A DNA stretch of 64,000 nt from Telmatospirillum sp. (GTDB lineage Bacteria; Pseudomonadota; Alphaproteobacteria; CACIAM-22H2), in the NCBI GenBank assembly GCA_020248985.1, contig JADCGL010000018.1, positions 150,449 through 214,448 of the forward strand, read 5' to 3'. The position numbers and the translations under genes were made by a program. A model generated the notes under the pieces. The model was not told where the DNA came from. It made no database searches and saw only the letters and a list, made by a program, of their open reading frames with translations. Shown piece by piece: positions 25,849 to 35,170 of this stretch; the stretch's first letter is position 1; every line of letters begins with the position of its first letter.

Positions 25849-27081
25849 ATGAGGCCGATGGCGATGCACGATTCGGGTTCCTTGCGCCAAGCGAGTCGGC
25901 TTGCGCGCCTGGAGGTATCGCCTATTCTAAGTATTGGGGCGTTGGCGAACGAGATGCGGCGCGCGGGGCGTCCGGTTATTGTGCTGGGCGCCGGGGAGCC
26001 GGATTTCGACACGCCGGAACATATCAAGGAAGCGGCGGCGCGCGCGCTGCGGGACGGTGCCACCAAATACACGGCACTCGACGGGACGGCCGAGCTGAAG
26101 GATGCGATCCGCGAAAAATTTCGAAGGGACAACGGTCTGGTCTATGCGCACGAGCAGATCGCTGTATGTGCGGGCGCAAAACAGGCGATCTTCAATGCTT
26201 TCATGGCCACGATCGATCCGGGCGACGAAGTCGTTATTGCCGCACCCTATTGGGCAACCTACGCCGACATCGTTTTGATTTGCGGCGGCAGGCCGGTGTT
26301 CGCGCCGACAGCGCAGGAAAACGGATTCCGCTTGCAGCCGGAAGATCTTGCAAAGACGCTGACGCGGCGGACGCGGTGGCTGCTCTTGAATGCGCCGTCC
26401 AATCCCGCAGGCGCGGTATATTCGGCGACGGATCTGGAACGGCTTTTGGATGTCGTGCGCGCCCACCCGAACGTCTGGACGCTTTCCGACGATATCTACG
26501 AGCATATTCTCTACGACGGTCGGTCGTTTGCCACGGCCGCAGCGGTAGCGCCGGATTTGCAGGCACGGATTCTTACCCTGAACGGCGTCTCGAAATCCTA
26601 CGCGATGACCGGCTGGCGCATCGGGTACGCGGCCGGTCCCGCATCGCTGATCAATGCAATGGCCGTGGTCCAAAGCCAATCGACATCGTGTCCGTCGTCG
26701 ATCGGCCAGGCCGCCGCCGTCGCGGCACTTGGCGGCCCGCAGGACATCGTGCGCGAACGCTGCGCCATCTTCCAGCGGCGACGCGACATGCTTGTTGCAA
26801 TGCTCGATTCTATCGGCGGATTGGCGTGCCGTCGCCCCGAAGGAGCATTCTATGCCTATGTCGATTGCAGAGGCGTGTTGGGAAAGCGCACGGTCGACGG
26901 CAAACGCCTCGATACGGACGCCGATTTCTGTTCGTATCTGCTGGCGCAGCACAATGTTGCTGTCGTACCGGGAAGCGCTTTTGGGCTGTCGCCGTATTTC
27001 CGGGTGTCGTACGCAGCGTCGGACAGCAATCTGGTCGAAGCGTGTCGGCGAATTGCAGGCGCGTGCGCGGCTTTGTCTTGA
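25849..27081 (+). CDS. Class I/II PLP aminotransferase, probable 2-aminoadipate aminotransferase
   Basis: 410-aa aspartate-aminotransferase-fold enzyme. The PLP-binding lysine is K249 in SKSYAMTGWRIGY (numbering from ATG 25849; ATGs at 25858 and 25864 are alternative starts, because GAAGAAGG lies too close to the first). Other marks are GEPDFDTPEHIKEAA, NAPSNPAGAVY and the C-terminal arginine in FRVSYAAS. Family members use aspartate, alanine or aromatic amino acids. Here, between an ALDH7 and HglS, the simplest role is 2-aminoadipate to 2-oxoadipate. It starts 11 bases after amaB. Confidence 0.85.
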   Translation: MRPMAMHDSGSLRQASRLARLEVSPILSIGALANEMRRAGRPVIVLGAGEPDFDTPEHIKEAAARALRDGATKYTALDGTAELKDAIREKFRRDNGLVYAHEQIAVCAGAKQAIFNAFMATIDPGDEVVIAAPYWATYADIVLICGGRPVFAPTAQENGFRLQPEDLAKTLTRRTRWLLLNAPSNPAGAVYSATDLERLLDVVRAHPNVWTLSDDIYEHILYDGRSFATAAAVAPDLQARILTLNGVSKSYAMTGWRIGYAAGPASLINAMAVVQSQSTSCPSSIGQAAAVAALGGPQDIVRERCAIFQRRRDMLVAMLDSIGGLACRRPEGAFYAYVDCRGVLGKRTVDGKRLDTDADFCSYLLAQHNVAVVPGSAFGLSPYFRVSYAASDSNLVEACRRIAGACAALS

Positions 27082-27150
27082 GGCGGGTTTCGACTTCGCC
27101 GGAACCTGTCTTCGTCGAATTCACGCACATATGCGACATCGGCTGAGCGC

Positions 27151-28047
27151 CTAGACGTTCGGCACGGCGCGCGCTTCCTGCAAAAGCCAGACTCGGAAGG
27201 CTTGGAGTTCGCGGCGCATGCGCTTTTTCTCCGGATAGACGAAAAAGTACGGATGTTCGGCAGGCGTGGGCGCGTCGTGCAACGCAACGAGCGATCCGTC
27301 GGCAATCTCTCGTTCAACGAGAAAGTCGCGGACGAGTGCCGCGCCAAGTCCGCCGGTTGCTGCGCGGATCAGCGGGTCGTACGTATCGAACCAGTAACCG
27401 GATGCCGGTGCGGGATGGTGGCGTTTGGTCAATCGGAACCAGGCAGGCCAGGCGTGCGGTTGCCGCGAATGCTGCAGCAGCGGCAAATTTGCAAGCGTTT
27501 CGGATTTTGAGCGCCGGACTTTGAGAAGGCCCGGCGCGCAGACGGGAATGAGGCTTACGTCGAGAAGCCGGTCGCTAAGCGCGCTGGGCCACGATTCGGC
27601 GCCGTAGAAAATCGCGCAATCGGCGTCGCTTTCGGCGAAGTCGAATGCATCGCCGCGCGTTTGGATCTTGAGGCGGATCTTCGGATGGCGTTTGGCGAAC
27701 CGCGCGAGTCTCGGCGCCAGCCAATGGCTGCCAAATGTCGGGAGCGTGGAGACTGTCAGATCCCGTGTGCCTGCCGAATAGCCAGTCAAATCGAGCATCG
27801 ACGACGAAATCGCGGCCAAAGACGGGCGAAGCCCGCGTGCGAAGGCTTCGCCGGCTTCCGTAAGGATCAGGCCACGCCCGACCCGCTCGAACAGACGATT
27901 TGCTGCGCGTCGCTCGAGCGAGGCCACGACGCGGCTGATGGCGCTTTGCGTCAGCCCCAATTCTTTGGCCGCAGCGGTGAAGCTCGAATGGCGGGCGGCG
28001 GCCTCGAAGGCGCGCAGCGCCTCCATCGACGGCAAAGTGTCGAACAT
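27151..28047 (-). CDS. LysR family regulator (GcvA-like)
   Basis: 298-aa regulator. I start at ATG 28047 (MFDTLPSMEALRAFE), preceded by GAGGA, rather than 21 codons earlier. The helix-turn-helix is AAARHSSFTAAAKELGLTQS at about 15-34, and the effector domain shows SDADCAIFYGAESWPSA and ATGGLGAALVRDFLVE. It resembles the LysR protein at the other end of the lysine cassette, so the cassette is bracketed by two paralogous regulators. Convergent with the aminotransferase and divergent from the TTT transporter, it may control either. Confidence 0.9.
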   Translation of the reverse strand: MFDTLPSMEALRAFEAAARHSSFTAAAKELGLTQSAISRVVASLERRAANRLFERVGRGLILTEAGEAFARGLRPSLAAISSSMLDLTGYSAGTRDLTVSTLPTFGSHWLAPRLARFAKRHPKIRLKIQTRGDAFDFAESDADCAIFYGAESWPSALSDRLLDVSLIPVCAPGLLKVRRSKSETLANLPLLQHSRQPHAWPAWFRLTKRHHPAPASGYWFDTYDPLIRAATGGLGAALVRDFLVEREIADGSLVALHDAPTPAEHPYFFVYPEKKRMRRELQAFRVWLLQEARAVPNV

Positions 28048-28323
28048 AGGTTTCCTCGTCCAAGCGGTCTCTGGGCGCGCGGCGGCGTCGGTAGGTCGTC
28101 GCAGCCTCATTCATGCATGACTATAAATCATCATTTGTCATTTATCCATGCGCCAGATGCCGCATTGAAGTGCTGATTCGACTGCATTTGTTGGGGCTCG
28201 GCGATGTGGCGATCGCGCGCGCGCGGCGCTGATTTCGAAGCGACGACGAAAGCTTGTTTCCTTGGCGGGATCGTCTTTTGTCCAGCTAACCTCGTTCTGT
28301 CACATTCATTGAAGGAGACCGTC

Positions 28324-29286
28324 ATGAACCTCTTTCGGCTCTGCCTCGGGCTGCTCGCTTCGCTGATCGCCGTTGCACCTGCGCTCGCGGCCGATTGGCC
28401 AGTTAGGCCCGTCAAGATTCTCGTCGGTTTTCCACCTGGCGGTATCACCGATATTCTGGCGAGGATGCTGCAGGAACCGCTCGGGCAAGCGCTCGGCCAG
28501 CCTTTCGTGGTCGAAAACAAGCCGGGTGGCGGCGGCATTGCGGCGACCGAAACGCTCGTGCGCGAGCGCAACGACCACCAGATTCTTATCGTCGTCAGTT
28601 CGCTGTCGTCCGCTCCGGCAATGAAAATCCCAACCGCCTACGATCCGGTTCGCGACGTGGCACCTGTCGTGCTGCTCGGCCGCATTCCTTTGCTGATTGC
28701 CGCGAACCCGTCAGCGAACATCGGTACCCTCGAGGATCTGATACGTCTCGCAAAACAACGGCCGGGGACACTGTCCTACGGCACGCCGGGCGTCGGGCTT
28801 GCGCAGCACTTCTCTGGCGAGTTGCTCAAATTCCGCGCGAGCATCGACGTTGTCCACGTTCCCTATCGCGGCGCATCGCCTGCGATCAACGATCTCGTCG
28901 GCAACCAGATTCCGCTGGCGATCGTGAGTCCGGCTTCGGTGAAGAGTTTCGTCGATACAGGCCGCGTTCGCCCGATCGCGCTGACGGGCACGGTGCGACT
29001 GCCTCTGATGCCGAATGTGCCGACAGTCGCGGAATCTGGACTGCCCGGTTTCGAGATCACCGAATGGTACGGGGTGGCCATGGCGCGCGATACCGCCCCT
29101 GCCATCGTCGAGCGGCTCAATGCCGAAATCCGCAAGATTTTCGAGACACCGGAGCGCAAAGCTTGGCGGGAGAGCGTGGCGCTCGAAGGGGGCTTGGGCA
29201 CGGCCGACGAGTTCAAGACCTTCATAGCGGCGGAGATTCGAAAGCTGACGGAAGTCGCCGCCAACGCCAATATCAAGCCCGAGTAG
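28324..29286 (+). CDS. TTT transporter binding protein (TctC/Bug family)
   Basis: 320-aa periplasmic receptor of a tripartite tricarboxylate transporter. The ATG follows GAAGGAGACC; the open frame reads on upstream without a binding site. The signal peptide is MNLFRLCLGLLASLIAVAPALA. The mature chain begins with the Bug signature WPVRPVKILVGFPPGG and has VENKPGGGG and VPYRGASPAINDLVG loops that hold carboxylate ligands. The transporter subunits TctB and TctA follow in order. Ligands in the family are di- and tricarboxylates, nicotinate and others. Confidence 0.95.
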   Translation: MNLFRLCLGLLASLIAVAPALAADWPVRPVKILVGFPPGGITDILARMLQEPLGQALGQPFVVENKPGGGGIAATETLVRERNDHQILIVVSSLSSAPAMKIPTAYDPVRDVAPVVLLGRIPLLIAANPSANIGTLEDLIRLAKQRPGTLSYGTPGVGLAQHFSGELLKFRASIDVVHVPYRGASPAINDLVGNQIPLAIVSPASVKSFVDTGRVRPIALTGTVRLPLMPNVPTVAESGLPGFEITEWYGVAMARDTAPAIVERLNAEIRKIFETPERKAWRESVALEGGLGTADEFKTFIAAEIRKLTEVAANANIKPE

Positions 29287-29290
29287 CGTC

Positions 29291-29752
29291 GTGCTTCCGA
29301 TCCGAATCAGGAACCGCGGTGAATTCAGTTTTGCGACTGTCTTGATCGGCGGCGCTGCCTGGGGACTTTGGCTGGTCTCCGATCTCCGCTTCGGGACGGC
29401 GATGCGGATGGGGCCCGGCTACATGCCGACAATGCTCTGTTGGATCGCGATCGGAATCGGGGCCGTCCTTGCAATCCGCAGCGTCGCGGTGTCGGCGCCG
29501 CCGCCGGCAGCGTGGGCTTGGCGGCCGGTGCTTTCGATTTCGGCGGCGATCGGCGCTTTCATGCTCGTCGAGAAAATCGGTTTGCTTGTTTGCGTCGGGC
29601 TCGTCGTGCTCGTTGCGTCGCTCGGCGACCGGGAGACGCGTTGGTCGCATTCGGCAATGCTTGCAGCGGGGCTCGCGACCTTTGCGGCCTTGATATTCGT
29701 CGTCATGTTGGGGCTGCCGATGCCCTTGCTTCCAACCCTTCTCGGCTACTGA
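29291..29752 (+). CDS. TTT transporter small membrane subunit (TctB family)
   Basis: 153-aa integral membrane protein starting at GTG four bases after the receptor stop. It has four hydrophobic segments: FATVLIGGAAWGLWLV, MLCWIAIGIGAVLAI, a pair around ISAAIGAFMLV-GLLVCVGLVVLV, and the last near LAAGLATFAALIF. GPGYMPTML after the first is the family mark. It assembles with TctA in the inner membrane. Confidence 0.9.
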   Translation: MLPIRIRNRGEFSFATVLIGGAAWGLWLVSDLRFGTAMRMGPGYMPTMLCWIAIGIGAVLAIRSVAVSAPPPAAWAWRPVLSISAAIGAFMLVEKIGLLVCVGLVVLVASLGDRETRWSHSAMLAAGLATFAALIFVVMLGLPMPLLPTLLGY

Positions 29753-29765
29753 AGGACAAGAGGCA

Positions 29766-31274
29766 ATGCTCGACGCCTTCGCTCCGATCTTCGGCGGCCT
29801 TTCCGTCGCTCTCGAACCTGCCAACCTCCTCTACTGCTTCATTGGCGCAATGATCGGAACCTTGATCGGCGTGCTGCCGGGGATCGGGCCGATCGCAACC
29901 GTCGCCATGCTGCTGCCGGTGACGTTCTATTTGTCGCCGGTTTCGGCCCTGATCATGCTTGCCGGGATCTACTATGGCGCGCAATACGGCGGATCGACGA
30001 CGGCCATTCTCGTCAATCTGCCTGGCGAGAACTCGTCGGTCGTCACATGCCTCGACGGCTACCAGCTGGCGCGGCAGGGCCGCGCGGGGCCTGCTCTTGC
30101 TGTCGCAGCGTTGGCTTCTCTTTTTGCCGGCGTTTGCGCAACTTTAGTGATCGCGCTGTTCGCGCCGCCGCTTGCCGAGATGGCGCTGTTGTTCGGGCCA
30201 GCCGAGTATTTTTCGCTGATGGTTCTCGGGCTCGTCGCGGCCATCGTTCTTGCCCAAGGGTCTCTCGTATCCGCGCTCGGCATGATTGTGCTGGGCTTGA
30301 TTCTTTCGATGGTCGGCACCGACGTGAATACCGGGGCGTTGCGCATGACGCTCGGCATTCCCGAGCTCAACGACGGCATCGGCTTCGTCCCCCTTGCGAT
30401 GGGGTTGTTCGCAATCGGCGACATCATTCGCAATCTCGAAAATCCCGAGGCGCGGTCGGTGATGACCGGCAAGATCGGCCAGCTGTGGCCGACCCGCGAC
30501 GATTTCAAGCGCTGCATTCCGGCGGTGATGCGGGGCACATCCCTCGGATCGATCCTCGGTCTGCTGCCCGGCGGCGGTGCCATGTTGTCTTCGTTTGCGG
30601 CCTACACGCTCGAGAAGCGCATCTCGGACGACCCGTCGCGCTTTGGCCGCGGCGCCATCGAAGGCGTGGCAGCGCCCGAGTCCGCCAACAATGCCGGTGC
30701 GCAGACCTCTTTCATTCCGCTTCTTACCCTCGGCATACCGGCCAATCCCGTAATCGCGCTGATGGCGGGTGCGATGATGATCCACGGTATCCAGCCCGGG
30801 CCGCAAGTAATGACAAACAATCCCGACCTATTCTGGGGTCTGATCGCCTCGATGTTGGTCGGCAACGCCATGCTGGTCGTGATCAATCTGCCGCTGATCG
30901 GCCTCTGGGTGAGCCTTTTGAAGGTCCCGTATCGGCTCTTCTATCCGGCCATCTTGGTTTTCTGCTGCATCGGCGTCTACACGCTCAACAACTCGATCTT
31001 CGAGGTTGGCCTTCTCATTCTTTTTGGCGTGGTCGGCTACGCTTTCCTGAAATGGGGCTGCGAACCAGCCCCCTTGCTACTTGCCTTCGTCTTGGGGCCT
31101 CTCATGGAGGAGAATCTGCGCCGCGCGATGCTTCTGTCGCGTGGCGATCCAAGCACTTTCATCACCCGCCCGATCAGTCTTGGGCTTCTGCTTGCCGCAT
31201 TTGGCCTGCTGCTGCTGATCGTGCTGCCGGCCTTCAAACGCACGCGGGCGCAGGCCTTCCAGGAGCAGCCGTGA
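29766..31274 (+). CDS. TTT transporter large membrane subunit (TctA family)
   Basis: 502-aa multi-pass permease of a sodium- or proton-driven carboxylate importer. The family signature GVLPGIGPIATVAMLLPVTF lies near residues 37-56, with IYYGAQYGGSTTAILVNLPGE (glycine-rich re-entrant loop) after it, and the second-half equivalents LLPGGGAMLSSFAAY and APESANNAGAQTSFIPLLTLG. The stop overlaps the GTG of the next gene, so transport and catabolism are one operon. Confidence 0.95.
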   Translation: MLDAFAPIFGGLSVALEPANLLYCFIGAMIGTLIGVLPGIGPIATVAMLLPVTFYLSPVSALIMLAGIYYGAQYGGSTTAILVNLPGENSSVVTCLDGYQLARQGRAGPALAVAALASLFAGVCATLVIALFAPPLAEMALLFGPAEYFSLMVLGLVAAIVLAQGSLVSALGMIVLGLILSMVGTDVNTGALRMTLGIPELNDGIGFVPLAMGLFAIGDIIRNLENPEARSVMTGKIGQLWPTRDDFKRCIPAVMRGTSLGSILGLLPGGGAMLSSFAAYTLEKRISDDPSRFGRGAIEGVAAPESANNAGAQTSFIPLLTLGIPANPVIALMAGAMMIHGIQPGPQVMTNNPDLFWGLIASMLVGNAMLVVINLPLIGLWVSLLKVPYRLFYPAILVFCCIGVYTLNNSIFEVGLLILFGVVGYAFLKWGCEPAPLLLAFVLGPLMEENLRRAMLLSRGDPSTFITRPISLGLLLAAFGLLLLIVLPAFKRTRAQAFQEQP

Positions 31275-32200
31275 GTGCCATGACACCTTTTCTGACGAAC
31301 GAAGACATTCGCGCGCTCGAACTGTCCCATGGCGAGATCGTTGCGGCGCTCGAAGCCGCCTATGCCGAGCGTGCGCGCGGCGGCGTTTCGTTGATCACGA
31401 AAATCGGCTTTCAGGAGAGTTCCGGCGCCTTCTGCCATGCGATGCCGGTCAAGGCGCTCGGCCTCGCTGTCTTAAAGTGGGTCGTGTCCGGCACACCGGG
31501 GTCCGGCGCCAAATACATCAATGCGACTCTTGTCGCCTCGGATGCGGCAAGCGGGGCCACACTTGCTGTCATGGAAGCCGAATGGCTGACGGCGTTGCGC
31601 ACGGGCGGCGTGACCGTCGCGGCCCTCAAACGGCTGCCGCCGATTGCTCGGCCGGTTGCGCTGTTCGTCGGCTGCGGTTTGCAAGCGCGTATTCATGCGG
31701 AGATGCTGCGTCCGTTCGGCATCGAAAAAATATTCGCCGTCAGTCGACGACGGGAGACGGCGGAGACGTTTGCGCACGATATGCGGGCAGTCGGGCTTCA
31801 GGCTGTGGCCATCGACAGGTACGAAGATGCGATTTCCCAGGCCGATATCGTCGTAAGTGCAGTTCCGCTGAGTGCCGGAATCGTGCCTTTCCTCGATGCG
31901 TCGAGACTGAAGCCGGGAGCGTTTGTTGCTTCGATCGATCTCGGAAAACCTTGGTTCAACGTCGAGACGTTTCAATACGCGATTACGGACGATTCGCCGC
32001 ACGCGGTTGGCTTGAAGCAAAACGGCCATCTCGCCTTTAAAGGCGGTTTCGACACGGATCTTGCATGCCTCGTTTCTGGCATGGGGCCGAAAATGGAGAC
32101 CGCCGACCGCATATACATGGTTGCACCCGGCAATGCGCTCAGCGACGCGGCAATGGTTCGCTTGATCCTCGACAAGCGCTCGAATGGAGCGTCGAGGTGA
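31271..32200 (+). CDS. Ornithine cyclodeaminase/mu-crystallin family protein (first copy)
   Basis: 309-aa NAD(P)-binding protein. GTG 31271 overlaps the TctA stop (GTGA) and has AGGAG six bases upstream; ATG 31280 is possible. The N-terminal dimerisation half has FQESSGAFCHAMP and MEAEWLTALRTGGVT, and the Rossmann half has VALFVGCGLQARIHAEML and ADIVVSAVPL. Relatives act as ornithine cyclodeaminase, ketimine reductase, alanine dehydrogenase or NRPS-linked amino acid enzymes, so the exact reaction is open. The Rossmann motif GCGLQA has Cys in place of the usual Ala. It is coupled to a B12-binding gene. Confidence 0.88.
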   Translation: MSAMTPFLTNEDIRALELSHGEIVAALEAAYAERARGGVSLITKIGFQESSGAFCHAMPVKALGLAVLKWVVSGTPGSGAKYINATLVASDAASGATLAVMEAEWLTALRTGGVTVAALKRLPPIARPVALFVGCGLQARIHAEMLRPFGIEKIFAVSRRRETAETFAHDMRAVGLQAVAIDRYEDAISQADIVVSAVPLSAGIVPFLDASRLKPGAFVASIDLGKPWFNVETFQYAITDDSPHAVGLKQNGHLAFKGGFDTDLACLVSGMGPKMETADRIYMVAPGNALSDAAMVRLILDKRSNGASR

Positions 32201-33960
32201 GGGCCATCGAACGCGCGAGCGATCTCTTCGTTTCGGGCAAGCCGCGTCCGGCGGCTGAACTCGTCGCGCAGGGCAGGCGGATTGCGGAGTATTGCCGCGT
32301 CGGTCGCAATCGATTCCTCGACGCGACGGGCGCGAAGAGCGAAGTTGTGGTCAAACGGCGTGCGATGGCCGAGCGGCGAATCACGCAGCATGCGCATATC
32401 GGCTTTCGCAGCTTGGACCGCACGATCGATGCGATGGGCGAAATTCATGCGCGAGCGGCAGAGAACGGCGTCTGCGTCAGCCGTTTTGGGATAACCCTCG
32501 ATTGGTCCATGGGCTATCCGGAAGCGAGCCGATCCGGCCGCTCGCGCGGAACCGGCATCGTTCTCGACGGTCCGGGCGACTTTCGGCGCCTTGCGGATGC
32601 AGCACCGGCGGCGATGCATTGCGGAGACTTCATGCTCGGGCTTCCCGCGGCCCTCGAAAACACGCAGGCTGCGCTTGTGGCCGGCGTTACGACGCTTGGG
32701 AATCTCGGCCAGTATTTCACCTTTCGGCTGCTTGGCTGGGACGACGACGTTGCGACGACGGAGGCCACAGTCGCTGCGATCGCGCTGATAGCCGCGCAAG
32801 ACGTCGAAGTGCTGGTGCATTCAAATCTCGACGACGGCTTCGCGGCCATTTTCCTCGACATGAGCTCGAGCATTGGCATGGTCTTGCTCGAAAAATACAT
32901 CGTCGAAGATCTGCTCGGCGCACGCGTGGCGCATTGCTACGGCCATCATTTCTCCGATCCGGCGACGCGCCATGCGTTTCATGCCGCGCTCGTTCGGGTG
33001 TCGGACACGCCGGGATCGATGATCTACGGCAACACAGTCAGCTATCGATCTTTGCCAGCCGGAAACTACGCCGATTGCGCATCCTATTTGCTGACCGACA
33101 TTCTGAGTTTGAGCCGCTTCCCCTCGGGGCACGCAATAAACCCGGTGCCGGTTACCGAGAACCTCCGAATTCCGGCAGTCGAAGAAATTCTGGAGGCTCA
33201 GATTTTTGCCGGACGGCTTGTGCAATGCGCACGTCGATTCGAAAACCTCTTCGATTGGCGCGCGGCGGACGCGACGGCTGATGCGCTTGTCGCAGGCGGC
33301 AAGGTTTTTGCCCGAAACACGCTCGATGGCCTTGCCGCACTCGGGGTCGATACGCGCGATGCTGGCGCACTGATGCTCGCGTTGCGCCAGATCGGGCCGC
33401 GGCGGCTCGAAGCCATGTTCGGTGCCGGCGCACTGAACGGTGCGGAGCGGCGGCCGCTTGTACCGGCCTGTTGGGCGGGTGAACTGGACGAGGTTGCGGA
33501 TGCTTGGTGCCAATCTCGCCAGGACGTGTCCGAGAAGGTTCGAGACTTGTCCGTATGCATTGGGACAACCGACGTGCACGAGCATGGAAAGTATCTCGTG
33601 ACGCGGGCATTTTCGTCACTTGGGGTGCGGTTCGTCGACGCGGGCGTCGCCGTTGATCCCGCCGTCCTGGTTTCGTGCGCGCGAGAGAGCGGGGCAGATG
33701 CGATCGCGATCAGCACGTACAACGGCGTGGCGGTTCGCTATGTCCGCGACGTTATGGCCGAGCTTGCGCGCGGCGGTTCCAAGATTCCTGTTCTGATCGG
33801 CGGTCGGCTCAACGAGATCCGCGATGGGTCGAACAGCGACTTGCCGTCCGATGCGACGGCGGATCTGGCGGCCCTTGGCGCCTTGCCTTGTCCCGACCTC
33901 GATGCGGCGTTTGCCGTGATGGCGGGGATCGCGCAAGGCCGAAATGGGGGGACGAAATGA
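32197..33960 (+). CDS. Cobalamin-binding mutase-like protein
   Basis: 587-aa protein; GTG 32197 overlaps the previous stop (GTGA). The C-terminal ~130 residues form a B12-binding domain with DVHEHG (D459, H461, G464), the DxHxxG motif whose histidine ligates cobalt, followed by GVRFVDAGVAVDP and IPVLIGGRLNE. The N-terminal ~430 residues are unfamiliar but have the look of a TIM barrel like the glutamate mutase large subunit (GITLDWSMGYPE, GVTTLGNLGQYFTF, INPVPVTENLR). I infer a carbon-skeleton or amino-group mutase with both parts in one chain. The substrate is unknown. It sits between two ornithine-cyclodeaminase-like genes. Confidence 0.65.
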   Translation: MRAIERASDLFVSGKPRPAAELVAQGRRIAEYCRVGRNRFLDATGAKSEVVVKRRAMAERRITQHAHIGFRSLDRTIDAMGEIHARAAENGVCVSRFGITLDWSMGYPEASRSGRSRGTGIVLDGPGDFRRLADAAPAAMHCGDFMLGLPAALENTQAALVAGVTTLGNLGQYFTFRLLGWDDDVATTEATVAAIALIAAQDVEVLVHSNLDDGFAAIFLDMSSSIGMVLLEKYIVEDLLGARVAHCYGHHFSDPATRHAFHAALVRVSDTPGSMIYGNTVSYRSLPAGNYADCASYLLTDILSLSRFPSGHAINPVPVTENLRIPAVEEILEAQIFAGRLVQCARRFENLFDWRAADATADALVAGGKVFARNTLDGLAALGVDTRDAGALMLALRQIGPRRLEAMFGAGALNGAERRPLVPACWAGELDEVADAWCQSRQDVSEKVRDLSVCIGTTDVHEHGKYLVTRAFSSLGVRFVDAGVAVDPAVLVSCARESGADAIAISTYNGVAVRYVRDVMAELARGGSKIPVLIGGRLNEIRDGSNSDLPSDATADLAALGALPCPDLDAAFAVMAGIAQGRNGGTK

Positions 33961-34931
33961 TCGGCGACCACCGTGTATCCTATATCTCTCGTGCGCGGAT
34001 GGAGAGCAGCGGACTCAACGGCGCCGATTTTCTGCCGGCCATCGACGAAGTGTTTCGGCTTCATGCCGCCGGCGAGTGTCTGATGCCGGATCCAATTTTC
34101 ATGCCGCGCGAGTCCGGGCGTTTCTGCAATGCGCTTTTCAGTTGGGTCCCCAAATGGGGATATGCAAGCGGGAAGCTGCAGATGGGCGACCCAAGCAATC
34201 TCGATCGCGGCAGGCCCCAGGTTCAAGGCCTGTTGACGCTGTTCGACGATGCCTCGAGCTTGCCTATTGCCGTCATGGAGGCCGGTTGGATCACCGCGTT
34301 GCGTTCGGCGGCCGTATCCGGCATTGCGGCACAGCGTTTTGCGCATTCGGGGAGCAAGGTTCTCGGTCTGGTCGGAGCCGGGCTTCAAGCGCGGCTCCAT
34401 TGGGAGATGCTGCCGCAGCTCGTTCCCTCGCTCGAAAGATGCGTTGCGTACGATGTTTTTCCCGAGCGTGCCGAGGCGTTCGCGGCGCACGCGCGCGCGC
34501 GCGGTGGGCTGCCGGTTGAGGTTGCTGAGACTGCCGAAGCGGCTGTCCGCCGAGCCGACATTCTGGTCACCGCGACGGTCATTCTGCCAAAGCCGCGGCC
34601 TTTCATTGCCGAGGCGTGGCTCAAGCGCGATTGTCTCGTTTTTGCGCTAGACCGGGATTGCTGCTTCGAGGAGTCGGCTGTCCAATCCTTTGCGCTTGTC
34701 GTTTCGGACGACCGGACTTATTTCGACCACGCGAAGACCGAAGAAGGCGCGTTTGCGTCCGTGTCGCATCTCGATCTTGATGTCTCGGAGATGCTGACCG
34801 ATGGCGCAAATCGACCGTCGGTCGCTGGACGCATAGCTATGTTCGCAATCGGCGTGCCGATTGCGGATCTGGCAGGCGCCGTCACTGTGTGGCGAAAGTT
34901 CGGTTCCGATGGCGAAGGATTCAGCTTTTGA
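33957..34931 (+). CDS. Ornithine cyclodeaminase/mu-crystallin family protein (second copy)
   Basis: 324-aa protein whose ATG overlaps the previous stop (ATGA) behind a G-run. MEAGWITALRSAAVSGIAA matches the substrate-loop segment of the family, and VLGLVGAGLQARLHWEML is the Rossmann glycine motif, intact here. Only moderately similar to the first copy, so the two probably do different steps or form a heteromer. A 30-residue stretch near 240 rich in Asp and Cys (FALDRDCCFEES) replaces the usual dinucleotide-loop end. A tautomerase gene follows. Confidence 0.88.
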   Translation: MIGDHRVSYISRARMESSGLNGADFLPAIDEVFRLHAAGECLMPDPIFMPRESGRFCNALFSWVPKWGYASGKLQMGDPSNLDRGRPQVQGLLTLFDDASSLPIAVMEAGWITALRSAAVSGIAAQRFAHSGSKVLGLVGAGLQARLHWEMLPQLVPSLERCVAYDVFPERAEAFAAHARARGGLPVEVAETAEAAVRRADILVTATVILPKPRPFIAEAWLKRDCLVFALDRDCCFEESAVQSFALVVSDDRTYFDHAKTEEGAFASVSHLDLDVSEMLTDGANRPSVAGRIAMFAIGVPIADLAGAVTVWRKFGSDGEGFSF

Positions 34932-34947
34932 ATGCAGGGGGAGTGTT

Positions 34948-35163
34948 ATGCCGGTGATTCATGTCGAGCTCATCGCAGGCCGCACGCAGTCGCAGAAAAC
35001 CCAAATCGCCGAGCGTCTGACTTCGGCGATTGTCGAGATTTGCGGAACCGCGGCGGCAGACGTGCATGTCGTTTTTTCGGACGTCTCGAAGTTCGATTGG
35101 TTTGTCGCCGGCACGGCGGTCGGCGGCCCTGACTCGAGGACGGACGGGTCGGATTGTTCCTAG
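34948..35163 (+). CDS. Small 4-oxalocrotonate tautomerase family protein
   Basis: 71-aa protein beginning MPVIHVELIAGRTQSQK; the proline after Met is the catalytic base of the tautomerase superfamily once Met is removed. The start follows GGGGGAG. The helix TQIAERLTSAIVEIC and the strand DVHVVFSDV fit the family, but the C-terminal hairpin (after VAGTAVGG) is replaced by a polar tail, SRTDGSDCS, which runs up to repeat copy C. The end may therefore have been altered by the repeat. Likely role: keto-enol tautomerisation or a related proton transfer in the pathway of the preceding genes. Confidence 0.78.
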   Translation: MPVIHVELIAGRTQSQKTQIAERLTSAIVEICGTAAADVHVVFSDVSKFDWFVAGTAVGGPDSRTDGSDCS

Positions 35164-35170
35164 GGCTTGA

